Part shown: piece after piece, positions 1-7,610 of the stretch | Numbering within the stretch: position 1 is the stretch's first letter | How the letters are laid out: every line of letters starts with the position of its first letter | Assembly (NCBI GenBank): GCA_963790085.1 | Contig: CAWBNH010000008.1 | Coordinates: 124,001 to 188,000, forward strand | DNA: 64,000 bases | DNA from: CAXMST01 sp963790085 | Lineage (GTDB): Bacteria > Actinomycetota > Thermoleophilia > Solirubrobacterales > 70-9 | Direction: 5' to 3' | Notes under the pieces: generated by a model | The model's input: the letters and a program-made list of their open reading frames with translations, nothing else | What the model was told of the DNA's origin: nothing | Databases searched by the model: none | Made by a program: the position numbers and the translations under genes

Positions 1-1
1 C

Positions 2-514
2 GCGCTCGTCTACTTCGGGCTTGCCGAGGACCCCGAGCAGCGATACGACGACTACGACGACTACGAGCCTGACACGGTCAGCGAGGAGTCGGTGCCCGCC
101 CCGGCGCCGCGACGCCGGCGTAGCTCGAACGTCAGGCGCCTGCAGCGCGACGACGCCGGCGAGATCGACGACATCTTCGCCGATGACTCGGTTGCCCCCC
201 GACGTGCCCTGCGGCCCGTCTCCAACGGCGGCGACAACGTGCAGGTCCACTTCGTCACCCCGCGCAACTTCAACGACGCGCAGGAGATCGCCGACAAGTT
301 CAAGCGCGGCGTCCCGGTGATCCTCAACCTGCAGTCGGCTTCGACCGATCTCTCGAAGCGCCTGATCGACTTCGGCTCGGGACTCACCTACGCGCTCGAC
401 GGCGGTATGCAGAGGATCGCCGACAAGACCTTTCTGCTGACCCCGGCGAACGTCGAGGTCTCCGCCGAGGAGAAGGCGCGGCTGGTCGAGAAGGGCTTCT
501 TCAACCAGAGCTGA
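2..514 (+). CDS. sepF: Cell division protein SepF (5' end cut off by window edge)
   Basis: SepF bundles and membrane-anchors FtsZ during division, replacing FtsA in actinobacteria. The open frame enters from the left edge, so the true start and amphipathic N-terminal helix are missing; the visible part begins with the typical LVYFGLAEDPEQRYDDYDDY stretch that follows the helix. An acidic/Arg-rich linker follows, then the C-terminal SepF domain over about the last 85 residues (VHFVTPRNFNDAQEIADKF, VILNL, RLIDFGSGL, GGMQRIADKTFLLTP). It ends normally with FFNQS. It sits upstream of proC-yggT-lspA, the usual distal part of the division cluster. Confidence 0.95.
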   Translation, partial: ALVYFGLAEDPEQRYDDYDDYEPDTVSEESVPAPAPRRRRSSNVRRLQRDDAGEIDDIFADDSVAPRRALRPVSNGGDNVQVHFVTPRNFNDAQEIADKFKRGVPVILNLQSASTDLSKRLIDFGSGLTYALDGGMQRIADKTFLLTPANVEVSAEEKARLVEKGFFNQS

Positions 515-566
515 GCGTCGCGACGCCGCGCGGCCTTCAGGGCCGCCGGGTTCGCCGGGGGTTCAC

Positions 567-572
567 TAGGGT
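567..572 (+). promoter_or_regulatory. -10-like element of proC (leaderless layout)
   Basis: TAGGGT ends 8 bases before the proC ATG at 581. Transcription starting about 7 bases downstream would begin at or next to the start codon. It also overlaps, and so argues against, the alternative TTG start at 572. Confidence 0.5.
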
Positions 573-580
573 TGGCGCCG

Positions 581-1348
581 ATGAGGGTCGGATTCGCCGG
601 AGCAGGGAACATGGCCGCGGCGATGGCCCGCGGCTTCCGGCTGCGGGGCGGACCGGAGGCGATGCTGTTCAGCGACGCGGGCTCCGGCCGCGCCGCGGCG
701 CTCGCGTCGGAGCTCGACGGAGCGGCGACCGCCTCGCTGGCCGAGCTCGCCGGCTCCAGTGACGTGATCGTGCTCGCGGTCAAGCCCACGGCTCTCGATC
801 AGGCCGCGCAGGCCCTCGGCCCCTTTCCCGGGCCACTCGTCTCGGTGCTCGGCGCGACGCCGGCCGCGCGGGTCCAATCGGCCTTCCCGGCGGCGAGCGT
901 GCTGCGGACGATGCCGAACCTGGCCGTCGAGGTCGGGCGGGGGGTGATCTGCCACGCGCCGCCCGCCGACCCCGGTGCGCTGGTGCCCGTGCTGGAGCTC
1001 CTCGGGAGGATCGCGACGCTGATCGAGCTGCCCGAGGAGCAGCTCGACGCAGCCACCGCGCTGATGGGGTGCACGCCGGCGTATCTGGCACTCGCCTGCG
1101 AGGCCCTGAGCGATGCGGGCGTGTCCGCGGGCCTCGACCCCGAGCTGGCCGGCAGGCTGATCGGACTGACGGCCGCGGGGGCGGGCGAGCTGCTGGTCAC
1201 CCACGACCCCGCGGACCTGCAACGCGCAGTCGCCTCTCCCGGCGGCAGCACCGAGGCCGGCCTCGAGGCGCTCGGCGAGCACCGGGTCAGGGAGGCCTTC
1301 GCGGCGGCCGTCAGCGCCTCACTGGAGCGGATGGAGGGCAGGCGGTGA
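581..1348 (+). CDS. proC: Pyrroline-5-carboxylate reductase
   Basis: Catalyses the last step of proline synthesis, NAD(P)H-dependent reduction of 1-pyrroline-5-carboxylate. The 255-residue product has the N-terminal Rossmann motif GFAGAGNMAAAMARG, the conserved RTMPNLAVEVGRG segment and the C-terminal signature with SPGGSTEAGL. ATG 581 is preferred over TTG 572 because the protein family starts directly with the Rossmann strand and because a -10-like hexamer covers the TTG. Its stop overlaps the next gene by 4 bases (GTGA), suggesting translational coupling to yggT. proC next to sepF is common in Gram-positive division clusters. Confidence 0.95.
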   Translation: MRVGFAGAGNMAAAMARGFRLRGGPEAMLFSDAGSGRAAALASELDGAATASLAELAGSSDVIVLAVKPTALDQAAQALGPFPGPLVSVLGATPAARVQSAFPAASVLRTMPNLAVEVGRGVICHAPPADPGALVPVLELLGRIATLIELPEEQLDAATALMGCTPAYLALACEALSDAGVSAGLDPELAGRLIGLTAAGAGELLVTHDPADLQRAVASPGGSTEAGLEALGEHRVREAFAAAVSASLERMEGRR

Positions 1349-1665
1349 GCTCACTGCTGACCGCCCTGACGCGGAACGACATCGCCCAGTACGTCGACTC
1401 GCTGTTCCTCGTCTACATCATCCTGATCTTCGCCCGGATCGTGCTCTCCTGGGTGATCGCCTTCCGCGGGTCGCTTCCGTACAACCGAGCGCTGCGCGCC
1501 GTGACCGACTTCATCGAGAGCGTCGTCGACCCCTACCTGAACCTGTTCCGGCGCGTCCTACCTCCGGTCGGCGGATCACGGATGGCGCTCGACCTGAGCC
1601 CGATCGTCGGTGTGATCGTCCTGGTCATCCTGCAGGGAATCGTGGTCGGGCTGATCAACGAGTGA
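1345..1665 (+). CDS. yggT: YggT family membrane protein
   Basis: Small integral membrane protein of 106 residues with two hydrophobic stretches (roughly residues 18-38 and 85-104) separated by the conserved loop FRGSLPYNRALRAVTDFIESVVDPYLNLFRRVLPP (the NP/DPYL..R..P pattern of YggT). YggT proteins are encoded next to sepF across actinobacteria and firmicutes and are linked to division or osmotic stress, but their molecular role is not settled. The GTG start at 1345 overlaps the proC stop, and the stop overlaps the lspA start by 4 bases. No divIVA gene lies between yggT and lspA here. Confidence 0.9.
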   Translation: MSSLLTALTRNDIAQYVDSLFLVYIILIFARIVLSWVIAFRGSLPYNRALRAVTDFIESVVDPYLNLFRRVLPPVGGSRMALDLSPIVGVIVLVILQGIVVGLINE

Positions 1666-2180
1666 GCGGCGATCGTCAGGCGCTGACGCGGGCTGCGCTC
1701 GTGGCCCTCGTCGCAGCGGGGCTCGACCAAATCTCGAAGGCGATCGTCCGGGCAGAGGTCAGCCCCGGCGAGCAGATCGACCTGCTCGCCGGCGTCAGCC
1801 TCGTCCGGGTCCAGAACGAGGGGATCGCCTTCGGCCTCTTCGACGGGGCCGGCGTCGCGGTGCTGGTCCTCGCGGCCGCGGCCTTCACGCTGCTGCTGGC
1901 CTACTTCCTGACGAGCAGCGGCCGCGAGGGGCTCTGGCTGCCGATCGGCCTGCTCGCCGGCGGCGCGCTCGGCAACCTGATCGATCGCATCGCCGAGGGC
2001 GCTGTGACCGATTTCATCGACCCCCCGAACTGGCCCGCCTTCAATCTCGCCGACATCGAGATCACGGTCGGCGTGGCCCTGCTCCTGCTGCTCTACATGC
2101 GCGAGCCCGAGCCCGAGGTTGCCGCGGCCGGAGATCCGGCCGTCGACAGCGCCGGCGAGCCGGACGGCAGCGGCGAATGA
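1662..2180 (+). CDS. lspA: Lipoprotein signal peptidase (signal peptidase II)
   Basis: Membrane aspartyl protease that removes the signal peptide of diacylglyceryl-prolipoproteins. The 172-residue protein has four hydrophobic helices and both catalytic motifs: GNLIDR with Asp108 and FNLAD with Asp131. The NEGIAFGLF segment corresponds to the conserved N-x-G-x-(A/S)-F-(G/S) box. The C-terminus carries an acidic tail of about 30 residues beyond the last helix. GTG start at 1662 overlaps the yggT stop; the stop overlaps the next gene (ATGA at 2177). lspA-rluD pairing is widespread in bacteria. Confidence 0.95.
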   Translation: MSGDRQALTRAALVALVAAGLDQISKAIVRAEVSPGEQIDLLAGVSLVRVQNEGIAFGLFDGAGVAVLVLAAAAFTLLLAYFLTSSGREGLWLPIGLLAGGALGNLIDRIAEGAVTDFIDPPNWPAFNLADIEITVGVALLLLLYMREPEPEVAAAGDPAVDSAGEPDGSGE

Positions 2181-2866
2181 GCGTCGACGAACCGCGAATC
2201 GTCTACCGCGACGATTGGCTGGCCGTGGTCGACAAGCCGGCCGGGCTGCTCGTGCATCCGGCCCCCGGCCAGGACGCGCCGACGCTCGTCGACGCCCTGT
2301 CGGGCCTGCTCGGCGGCGGCGCCGATCCAACCCGCCCCGGCATCGTCCACCGGCTCGACCGCGACACCTCGGGACTGCTGGTCGTGGCGCGCTCCGAAGC
2401 GGCGCATGCCGCCCTCTCGAAAGCGATCGCGAACCGCGAGGTGAGCCGTGAGTACGAGGCCCTGGTCGAGGGCTGCCCGTCGTCCCGGGCCGGGACGATC
2501 GACGCCCCGCTCGGCCGCGACCATCGAGCTCGGGAGCGGGTCGTGGTCGGCGGTCGGCGGCCGCGGGACGCGGTCACGCACTTCGAGGTGCGCGAGAGGA
2601 TCGGGCGCGATGCCGTGCTCGACGTTCGGCTCGAGACCGGTCGCACGCATCAGATCCGCGCCCACCTGGCGGCGATCGGCCACCCGATCTGCGGCGACCC
2701 GGTCTACGGACGGGCTGGAATGCATGGCCTCGGACGGCAGTTCCTTCATGCGCGCCGGCTCAGCTTCGCGCACCCCGACGACGGTCGCCCGCTGAGCTTC
2801 GAGAGCCCGCTCCCCGCCGACCTCGCTGCGGCGCTCGGGCGGGCGCGCTCGGGCGCCGCCCCCTAA
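2177..2866 (+). CDS. rluD: RluA/RluD family rRNA pseudouridine synthase
   Basis: Isomerises specific uridines of large-subunit rRNA to pseudouridine. The 229-residue protein shows the catalytic HRLDRDTSGLL motif (Asp61), followed by REYEALVEG and the RTHQIRAHLAAIGHPI..GD..YG core. It is shorter than E. coli RluD because the N-terminal S4 RNA-binding domain is absent; the protein starts directly at the catalytic domain, so substrate assignment to the RluD sites is inferred from position next to lspA. Its start overlaps the lspA stop. Confidence 0.88.
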   Translation: MSVDEPRIVYRDDWLAVVDKPAGLLVHPAPGQDAPTLVDALSGLLGGGADPTRPGIVHRLDRDTSGLLVVARSEAAHAALSKAIANREVSREYEALVEGCPSSRAGTIDAPLGRDHRARERVVVGGRRPRDAVTHFEVRERIGRDAVLDVRLETGRTHQIRAHLAAIGHPICGDPVYGRAGMHGLGRQFLHARRLSFAHPDDGRPLSFESPLPADLAAALGRARSGAAP

Positions 2867-2978
2867 TATCCGGCGTGACCAGTTCGGTCAGCGCTGTGAA
2901 GCGGGCCCTGCCCGGCCTCCGCCGGGTCCCCGCCGGGCGGCGCTCGGCCGCTATCTATTCAAACCAGTAAGGGATTCA
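2867..2978 (+). promoter_or_regulatory. Intergenic leader/promoter region of the rpsB operon
   Basis: This 112-base gap separates rluD from rpsB. It holds G+C-rich inverted repeats (CCCGGCCTCCGCCGGG followed by CCCGCCGGGC, about 2909-2939) that could form a hairpin, then an AT-rich TATCTATT stretch at 2952-2959 that suits a -10 element, and an AAGGG ribosome-binding sequence before ATG 2979. A vegetative promoter ahead of the ribosomal protein operon is expected here. Whether the hairpin terminates rluD transcription or regulates S2 is not decidable by eye. Confidence 0.45.
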
Positions 2979-3964
2979 ATGGCTGATGTAGGCATCAAGG
3001 AGCTGCTCGAAGCGGGAGTTCACTTCGGGCACCAGACGCGGCGCTGGGACCCCAGCATGCGCCGCTACATCCACGGTGAGCGGGACGGGATCCACGTGAT
3101 CGACCTGCTGCAGACGGAAGCGTTGCTCGCGGAGGCAACCGAGTTCGCCTCCGAGCTCGCCGGCCGGGGGGAAAGATCCTCTTCGTCGGCACCAAGAAGC
3201 AGGCGCGCGACGCGATCGAGGACTGGGCGACGAAGTGCGGCATGCCATACGTCTCACGGCGCTGGCTCGGTGGCCTGCTTACCAACTTCCAGACGATCAG
3301 CAAGCGGATCACCCGACTTCACGAGCTGACCGAGCTCGAGAGCGAAGGGAAGCTGGCGCTGCTGCCGACCAAGGAGCGGATGACGATGGAGGCCGAGCTG
3401 GCGAAGCTCGAGTTCAACCTCGGCGGCGTCCGCGACATGCAACGGGTACCGGACGCGGTCGTCGTCGTCGACCTGATCAGCGAGGAGATCGCGGTCGCGG
3501 AGGCGACCCGGCTCGGGATCCCGATCATCGCCCTCGTCGACACGAACTGCGATCCGCGACCGGTCGACCACGTGATCCCCGGCAACGACGACGCGATCCG
3601 TTCCTGCGGGCTGATCATCGGCGCCCTCGGCAGCTCGATCCTGGAATCCGCCTCGGCCTGGCAGCGGGCCGAGGAGGCTCGCCGCAAGCGCGAGGAGGAG
3701 GAGCGGAAGCGGCGCGAGGAGGAGGAGCGGAAGCGGCGCGAGGAGGAGGCCGCGCGCAAGGCCGAGGCCGAGGAGAAAGCGAAGGCCGAAGCGGCGGCGC
3801 GGGCCCAGGCCGAGGGCGGCGGCGAGCAGCCGGCGAAGGCGAAGCCCCCGGCGAAGAAGCCGGCCGGCAAGCCGGTCCCGGTCGCGCAGCAGACCCGCTC
3901 GGCCCCGGCCGAGAAGCCGGCGGCGACCCCCGCCCCCGCGGAGAGCGAGGAGAAGGGCAAGTGA
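2979..3964 (+). CDS. rpsB: 30S ribosomal protein S2 (apparent single-base frameshift at 3166-3171)
   Basis: Ribosomal protein S2 of the 30S subunit. The first frame gives the canonical start MADVGIKELLEAGVHFGHQT..WDPSMRRYIHGERDGIHVIDLLQT and then runs into nonsense; the frame one base behind gives the rest (KILFVGTKKQARDAIEDWA, PYVSRRWLGGLLTNF, RVPDAVVVVD, LGIPIIALVDTNCDP, VIPGNDDAIRS). Adding one G to the G-run at 3166-3171 joins both into about 328 residues. S2 is normally single-copy and essential, so a sequencing error is the likeliest cause. Residues beyond the S2 fold form a Lys/Glu/Arg/Ala-rich tail of about 100 residues. The stop overlaps the tsf GTG. Confidence 0.93.
3166..3171 (+). 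other. Six-G homopolymer with one base missing (rpsB frameshift site)
   Basis: The run reads CGG GGG GAA AGA in the upstream frame. With seven Gs it would read CGG GGG GGA AAG ATC, giving GRGGKILFVG, the conserved S2 sequence. The defect is therefore one missing G (or a -1 slip on GGG GGG). Confidence 0.85.
3689..3736 (+). repeat. Two perfect 24-base tandem repeats in the rpsB tail
   Basis: The unit encodes REEEERKR. Two identical 24-base copies run head to tail, and a third partial copy follows (REEE). They lie in the charged, probably helical C-terminal extension of S2, so length variation between strains would keep the frame. Confidence 0.85.
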
Positions 3965-4572
3965 GCGAGATCAAGGCGGCGGACGTCAAGGCGCTCCGCG
4001 AGCGAACCGGAGCGGCGATGATGGACTGCAAGGGGGCGCTGACGGAGGCCGGCGGCGACATGGACAAGGCGGTGGATATCCTCCGCGTCAAGGGCCAGGC
4101 GTCGGCGGCAAAGCGGGCGGGACGCTCGACGACCGAGGGCACCGTCGCCTCCTACGTTCACGCCAACGGCAAGATCGGCGTGCTGGTCGAGGTCCAGTGC
4201 GAGACGGACTTCGTGGCGCGCAACGAGGAGTTCCAGGAGCTCGCGCGGGAGATCGCGTTGCACGTCGCCGCCGCAGCCCCACAGTACGTCTCGGCCGACG
4301 AGATCCCCGAGGACGTCGAAGCCTCCGAACGGGCCGTCTTCGAGCAGAGGGCGGAGGAGGAGGGCAAGCCCGAGGACGTTCGCGAGAGGATCGTCGACGG
4401 GCAGCTGGCCAAGTGGCGCAAGGAGATCGCGCTTCTCGACCAGGTGCATGTCAACAGCGACAAGCACGAGGGCAAGACGATCGAGGAGCTGCGGGCGGCG
4501 GCGGCGGCCGGAACCGGTGAGAACATCGTGATCGCGCGCTTCGCGCGCTTCGCGGTCGGCGAAGGGGCCTGA
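3961..4572 (+). CDS. tsf: Translation elongation factor Ts
   Basis: EF-Ts regenerates EF-Tu-GTP by nucleotide exchange. The 203-residue protein has the N-terminal UBA-like domain (VKALRERTGAAMMDCKGAL.EAGGDMDKAVDILR), the core dimerisation/EF-Tu-contact segment with EVQCETDFVARNEEF, and the C-terminal LLDQ..V.....TIEEL region. It is the short actinobacterial/thermophile-like form of about 200 residues, without the long C-terminal coiled coil of E. coli. GTG start at 3961 overlaps the rpsB stop, the conserved rpsB-tsf arrangement. Confidence 0.95.
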   Translation: MSEIKAADVKALRERTGAAMMDCKGALTEAGGDMDKAVDILRVKGQASAAKRAGRSTTEGTVASYVHANGKIGVLVEVQCETDFVARNEEFQELAREIALHVAAAAPQYVSADEIPEDVEASERAVFEQRAEEEGKPEDVRERIVDGQLAKWRKEIALLDQVHVNSDKHEGKTIEELRAAAAAGTGENIVIARFARFAVGEGA

Positions 4573-4610
4573 GCCCCGGCGCCCGGCACCGGGGTCTCCG
4601 TAGGAGCGCA

Positions 4611-5348
4611 ATGGCCGCCGAGCGCGCGTTCGACCGGATCCTCCTGAAGCTCTCGGGCGAGGCCCTGATGGGCTCCCTCGATTACGGAACCGACGCTGAT
4701 CGCGTCGAGCGGATCGCCCGGCAGATAGCCGGGGTCCGCGACTCGGGCCTGGAGATCGCGATCGTGGTTGGCGCCGGCAACATCTATCGGGGCCTGACCG
4801 GGGTGGCCGCCGGCATGGACCGCGCCACGGCCGACTACATGGGAATGCTGGCGACGGTGCTGAACGCGCTGACGCTTCAGGACGCGCTCGAGAAGCAGGG
4901 CGCACAGACGCGGGTGCTGTCGGCGATCGACGTGACCGAGGTCGCCGAGCCCTATATCCGACGGCGCGCCATGCGACATCTCGAGAAGGGACGGATCGTG
5001 ATCTTCGCGGCCGGGACCGGCAATCCGTTCTTCACCACCGACACCGCCGCAGCCCTGCGCGCCCTCGAGATCCACGCCGAGGCGATCCTGATGGCCAAGC
5101 ACGGAGTCGAGGGCGTCTACGACGCGGACCCGGCTGAGGTGCCCGAGGCGACCTTCCTGCCGGAGATCACGCACCGGGAGGCGATCGAGAGGGGCCTGCG
5201 GGTGATGGACTCGACGGCGCTCTCGCTCTGCATGGACAACGGCCTGCCGATCTACGTCTTCAACATGGCGGATGAGTCGAACATAGATAGGATCGTTCAC
5301 GGAGAGCGGGTCGGGACGCTGGTCGACGGAGAGGTAGAGAACGGATGA
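4611..5348 (+). CDS. pyrH: Uridylate kinase
   Basis: Hexameric UMP kinase of the amino-acid-kinase fold, making UDP from UMP for nucleotide and cell-wall precursors. The 245 residues include the N-terminal phosphate-binding ILLKLSGEAL, the VVGAGNIYRG loop, DYMGMLATVLNALTLQDALE and GTGNPFFTTDTAAALRA, followed by the Asp-containing DADP motif. ATG 4611 is preceded by an AGGAGCGCA ribosome-binding sequence. Its stop overlaps frr (ATGA). Position between tsf and frr is the conserved bacterial order. Confidence 0.96.
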   Translation: MAAERAFDRILLKLSGEALMGSLDYGTDADRVERIARQIAGVRDSGLEIAIVVGAGNIYRGLTGVAAGMDRATADYMGMLATVLNALTLQDALEKQGAQTRVLSAIDVTEVAEPYIRRRAMRHLEKGRIVIFAAGTGNPFFTTDTAAALRALEIHAEAILMAKHGVEGVYDADPAEVPEATFLPEITHREAIERGLRVMDSTALSLCMDNGLPIYVFNMADESNIDRIVHGERVGTLVDGEVENG

Positions 5349-5902
5349 TCGAAGAGTTGCTCGCCGACGCCGAGGAGCGGATGAACAAGTCCGTCGAGTC
5401 GATCAAGGGCGAGATGTCCACGGTGCGGACCGGGCGTGCATCACCGCACCTGCTCGACCGGATCACGGTCGACTACTACGGGGCGGAGAGCCCCCTCAAC
5501 CAGCTCGCGAACATCGCGACGACCGACGCTCGGCTGCTGACCCTGACCCCGTACGACAAGACCGCGATCCCGGCGATCGAGAAGTCGATCATCGAAGCCG
5601 ACATCGGCATGATGCCGACCAACGACGGGAACGTGGTCCGCCTCCAGGTCCCGGAGCTGACCGAGGAACGGCGCAAGGAGATGGTCCGCATCCTCCACAA
5701 CGTCGCCGAGGAGGGGCGGGTGGCGGTGCGCAACATACGGCGCGATGTGATGGGCGACCTCCGCGAGCTGAAGGGCGAGGGCGAGGTCGGCGAGGACGAG
5801 GAGCGCCGAGCGGAGGAGCGGCTGCAGAAGGTCACCGACTCGGCGGTGGGCGAGATCGACGCCCTGATGAAGGGCAAGGAAGAAGAGATCCTCACGGTTT
5901 GA
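5345..5902 (+). CDS. frr: Ribosome recycling factor
   Basis: Releases 70S post-termination complexes with EF-G. The 185-residue protein is full length, with the recognisable RTGRASPHLLDRITVDYYGAESPL, NQLANI, the ALEKSI-equivalent AIEKSIIEADIGMMPTNDG, and VPELTEERRKEMVRILHNVAEEGRVAVRNIRRD segments. The charged helical ends form the three-helix bundle of domain I. It overlaps pyrH upstream and uppS downstream by 4 bases each. Confidence 0.96.
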   Translation: MIEELLADAEERMNKSVESIKGEMSTVRTGRASPHLLDRITVDYYGAESPLNQLANIATTDARLLTLTPYDKTAIPAIEKSIIEADIGMMPTNDGNVVRLQVPELTEERRKEMVRILHNVAEEGRVAVRNIRRDVMGDLRELKGEGEVGEDEERRAEERLQKVTDSAVGEIDALMKGKEEEILTV

Positions 5903-6579
5903 GCGCCGATCGCCCGGTCGCCAGGTACGTGGCGATCATCATGGACGGCAATGCCCGCTGGGCCGATCAGCGGGAGCTGCCGATCCTCGAGGGCCACCGC
6001 CGGGGCGCGCAGACGCTGAAGCAGACCGTCAAGGATGCCGTCTCGCTCGGGCTGGCCGAGCTCTCGGTCTACGCCTTCTCGACCGAGAACTGGTCGCGGC
6101 CCGAGGCGGAGGTGCGGGGATTGATGGCGCTGTTCGCGGAGCTGATCGAGTCCGAGACGCCGGAGCTGGACGAGCAGGGGGTGCGCATGAGGTTCATCGG
6201 CCGCCGCGGGGAGGTGACCGAGACGCTGCGGGCCCGGATGGACTGGGCGGAGGAGACCACGGCCGAGAACGACCGAATGACCCTGTTCGTGGCCTTCAAC
6301 TACGGCGGGCGGGCGGAGATCCTCGACGCGGCCGAACGCTACGAGGGGGGCGGCGAGGCCGCCTTCGCAGACCTCCTGTACGCGCCGGAGATGCACGAGC
6401 CCGACCTGGTGATACGCACCAGCGGCGAGCAGCGCCTCTCGAACTTCCTGCTCTGGCAGAGCGCCTACTCCGAGTTGGTGTTCAGCGACGTGCTCTGGCC
6501 TGACTTCAGCATCGAGGACCTACAAACGGCCGTGCAGGAGTTCGCGTCCCGCAGGCGCCGGTTCGGCGCCCGGGGCTAG
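5899..6579 (+). CDS. uppS: Isoprenyl transferase (undecaprenyl diphosphate synthase)
   Basis: cis-Prenyltransferase condensing isopentenyl diphosphate units into the polyprenyl carrier lipid for peptidoglycan. Signature elements are IIMDGNARWA (catalytic Asp), GHRRGAQTLKQTVKDA, LSVYAFSTENWSRP, and IRTSGEQRLSNFLLWQSAYSELVF. The 226-residue length is somewhat short for the family but complete. The only start compatible with the operon is TTG at 5899, overlapping the frr stop (TTGA), so translation is probably coupled. uppS-cdsA order is conserved. Confidence 0.94.
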   Translation: MSADRPVARYVAIIMDGNARWADQRELPILEGHRRGAQTLKQTVKDAVSLGLAELSVYAFSTENWSRPEAEVRGLMALFAELIESETPELDEQGVRMRFIGRRGEVTETLRARMDWAEETTAENDRMTLFVAFNYGGRAEILDAAERYEGGGEAAFADLLYAPEMHEPDLVIRTSGEQRLSNFLLWQSAYSELVFSDVLWPDFSIEDLQTAVQEFASRRRRFGARG

Positions 6580-6582
6580 ATT
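6577..6582 (+). promoter_or_regulatory. -10-like element of cdsA (leaderless layout)
   Basis: TAGATT, whose first three bases are the uppS stop codon, ends 6 bases before the cdsA ATG. It would give an internal operon promoter with transcription starting at the ATG. Confidence 0.4.
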
Positions 6583-6588
6583 CAGGCG

Positions 6589-7560
6589 ATGGATTTCCCC
6601 GAGCGACCGAGGCCGACCCGGCCGGGGTCACAGCCGGCGGGCCGCCGCATGCGCGGGGGCAGGCGCGAGCCGCGCGCAACCGCAGGACCAGCCCTCGAGC
6701 CGAGATCTGCCGCGGAGACCGGGCCGAGACTGCGCACCGAGTCGGCGGAGCCTGCGGCGCCGAGGCGGTCGGAGACTCTGGCCCGGGTGCTGTGGGCGAT
6801 ACCGCTGATCGCGCTGGCGGTGGCCGTCGTCGTCGCCGGGGGCGAGATCTTCATGGCGGCGATGATCGTCTTCGCCGTGATCGGCATCGCCGAGTTCCTG
6901 CAGATGACCGAACGGGCCAGGCCGTTCCCGCTGGTCGCCTTCGCCGTCGCCGCGGCGATCATCGCCGCGGCGCACTTCGGCGACAGCTTCCAGGTGCTGC
7001 TCGCGGCGGTCGCCGGCTTCCCGCTGATGCTCGGCTTCGTGATCGCCCGGCACGACCTCCGAAACGTCACCTACTCGATGGCCGTGACCGTCTTCGCGAT
7101 CGCCTGGATCGGGCTCCCGTTCGCGCACGCAGTGCTGCTCCGGGACCTTCCCGATCACGGGGCGGCGCTGCTCGTCGACGTGCTCGTCGCCACCTTCCTG
7201 GCCGACACCTGCGCCTATCTCGGCGGCCGCATGTTCGGCAGCCGGCCGCTCGCCCCGGTGATCTCACCGAACAAGACGATCGAGGGCCTGCTGTTCGGTG
7301 TCGTCGGCGGCACGCTCGCCTTCTGGGTCGCCGGCCTCTACCAGGACTGGCTCTCCGGCACCGACGCCCTGCTGATGGGGGCCTGCATCGCGGTCCTGGC
7401 GCCGCTCGGGGACCTGTTCGAGTCGGCGATCAAGCGCGACCTCGACGTCAAGGACTCGGGCCGGGTGTTCGGCCCGCACGGAGGCCTGCTCGACCGCCTC
7501 GATGCGGTGCTGTTCACCGTCGTCGCCGGCTACTACCTGAGCCTCGCGATCGTCTACTGA
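6589..7560 (+). CDS. cdsA: Phosphatidate cytidylyltransferase
   Basis: Membrane enzyme making CDP-diacylglycerol from phosphatidate and CTP. The first 60 residues are a hydrophilic Arg/Pro-rich extension, followed by about eight hydrophobic helices. The C-terminal signature of the family is intact: SPNKTIEG, then GDLFESAIKRDLDVKDSG, FGPHGGLLDRLDAV. The product is 323 residues. The long basic N-terminal tail is typical of actinobacterial CdsA. CDP-DAG would feed the CDP-alcohol phosphatidyltransferase encoded at 20.0 kb. Confidence 0.94.
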   Translation: MDFPERPRPTRPGSQPAGRRMRGGRREPRATAGPALEPRSAAETGPRLRTESAEPAAPRRSETLARVLWAIPLIALAVAVVVAGGEIFMAAMIVFAVIGIAEFLQMTERARPFPLVAFAVAAAIIAAAHFGDSFQVLLAAVAGFPLMLGFVIARHDLRNVTYSMAVTVFAIAWIGLPFAHAVLLRDLPDHGAALLVDVLVATFLADTCAYLGGRMFGSRPLAPVISPNKTIEGLLFGVVGGTLAFWVAGLYQDWLSGTDALLMGACIAVLAPLGDLFESAIKRDLDVKDSGRVFGPHGGLLDRLDAVLFTVVAGYYLSLAIVY

Positions 7561-7610
7561 GAAGCGTCTCGTGGTCGCGCGCGGGCTCGGCCAATACGCT
7601 GGGGGTTGCG

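Noticed and set aside
572..580. TTG start giving MAPMRVG for proC
   Set aside because: The TTG lies at the end of a -10-like element and the family starts at the Rossmann strand; ATG 581 fits both.
2909..2939. Intrinsic terminator between rluD and rpsB
   Set aside because: The inverted repeats are clear but no T-tract follows; I left it as an unspecified leader hairpin.
3166..3171. Programmed -1 frameshifting in rpsB
   Set aside because: No such recoding is known for S2, no clear downstream pseudoknot was seen, and moaA shows the same homopolymer defect, making sequencing error more likely.
3689..3760. Short direct repeats that might suggest a CRISPR or microsatellite locus
   Set aside because: Only two perfect in-frame 24-base units without spacers, inside a coding tail; no CRISPR-like array anywhere in the window.
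3319..4905. 528-codon open frame on the minus strand across rpsB/tsf/pyrH
   Set aside because: It lies antisense to three conserved genes; its composition is the usual Arg/Ser/Pro-rich shadow of G+C-biased third positions.
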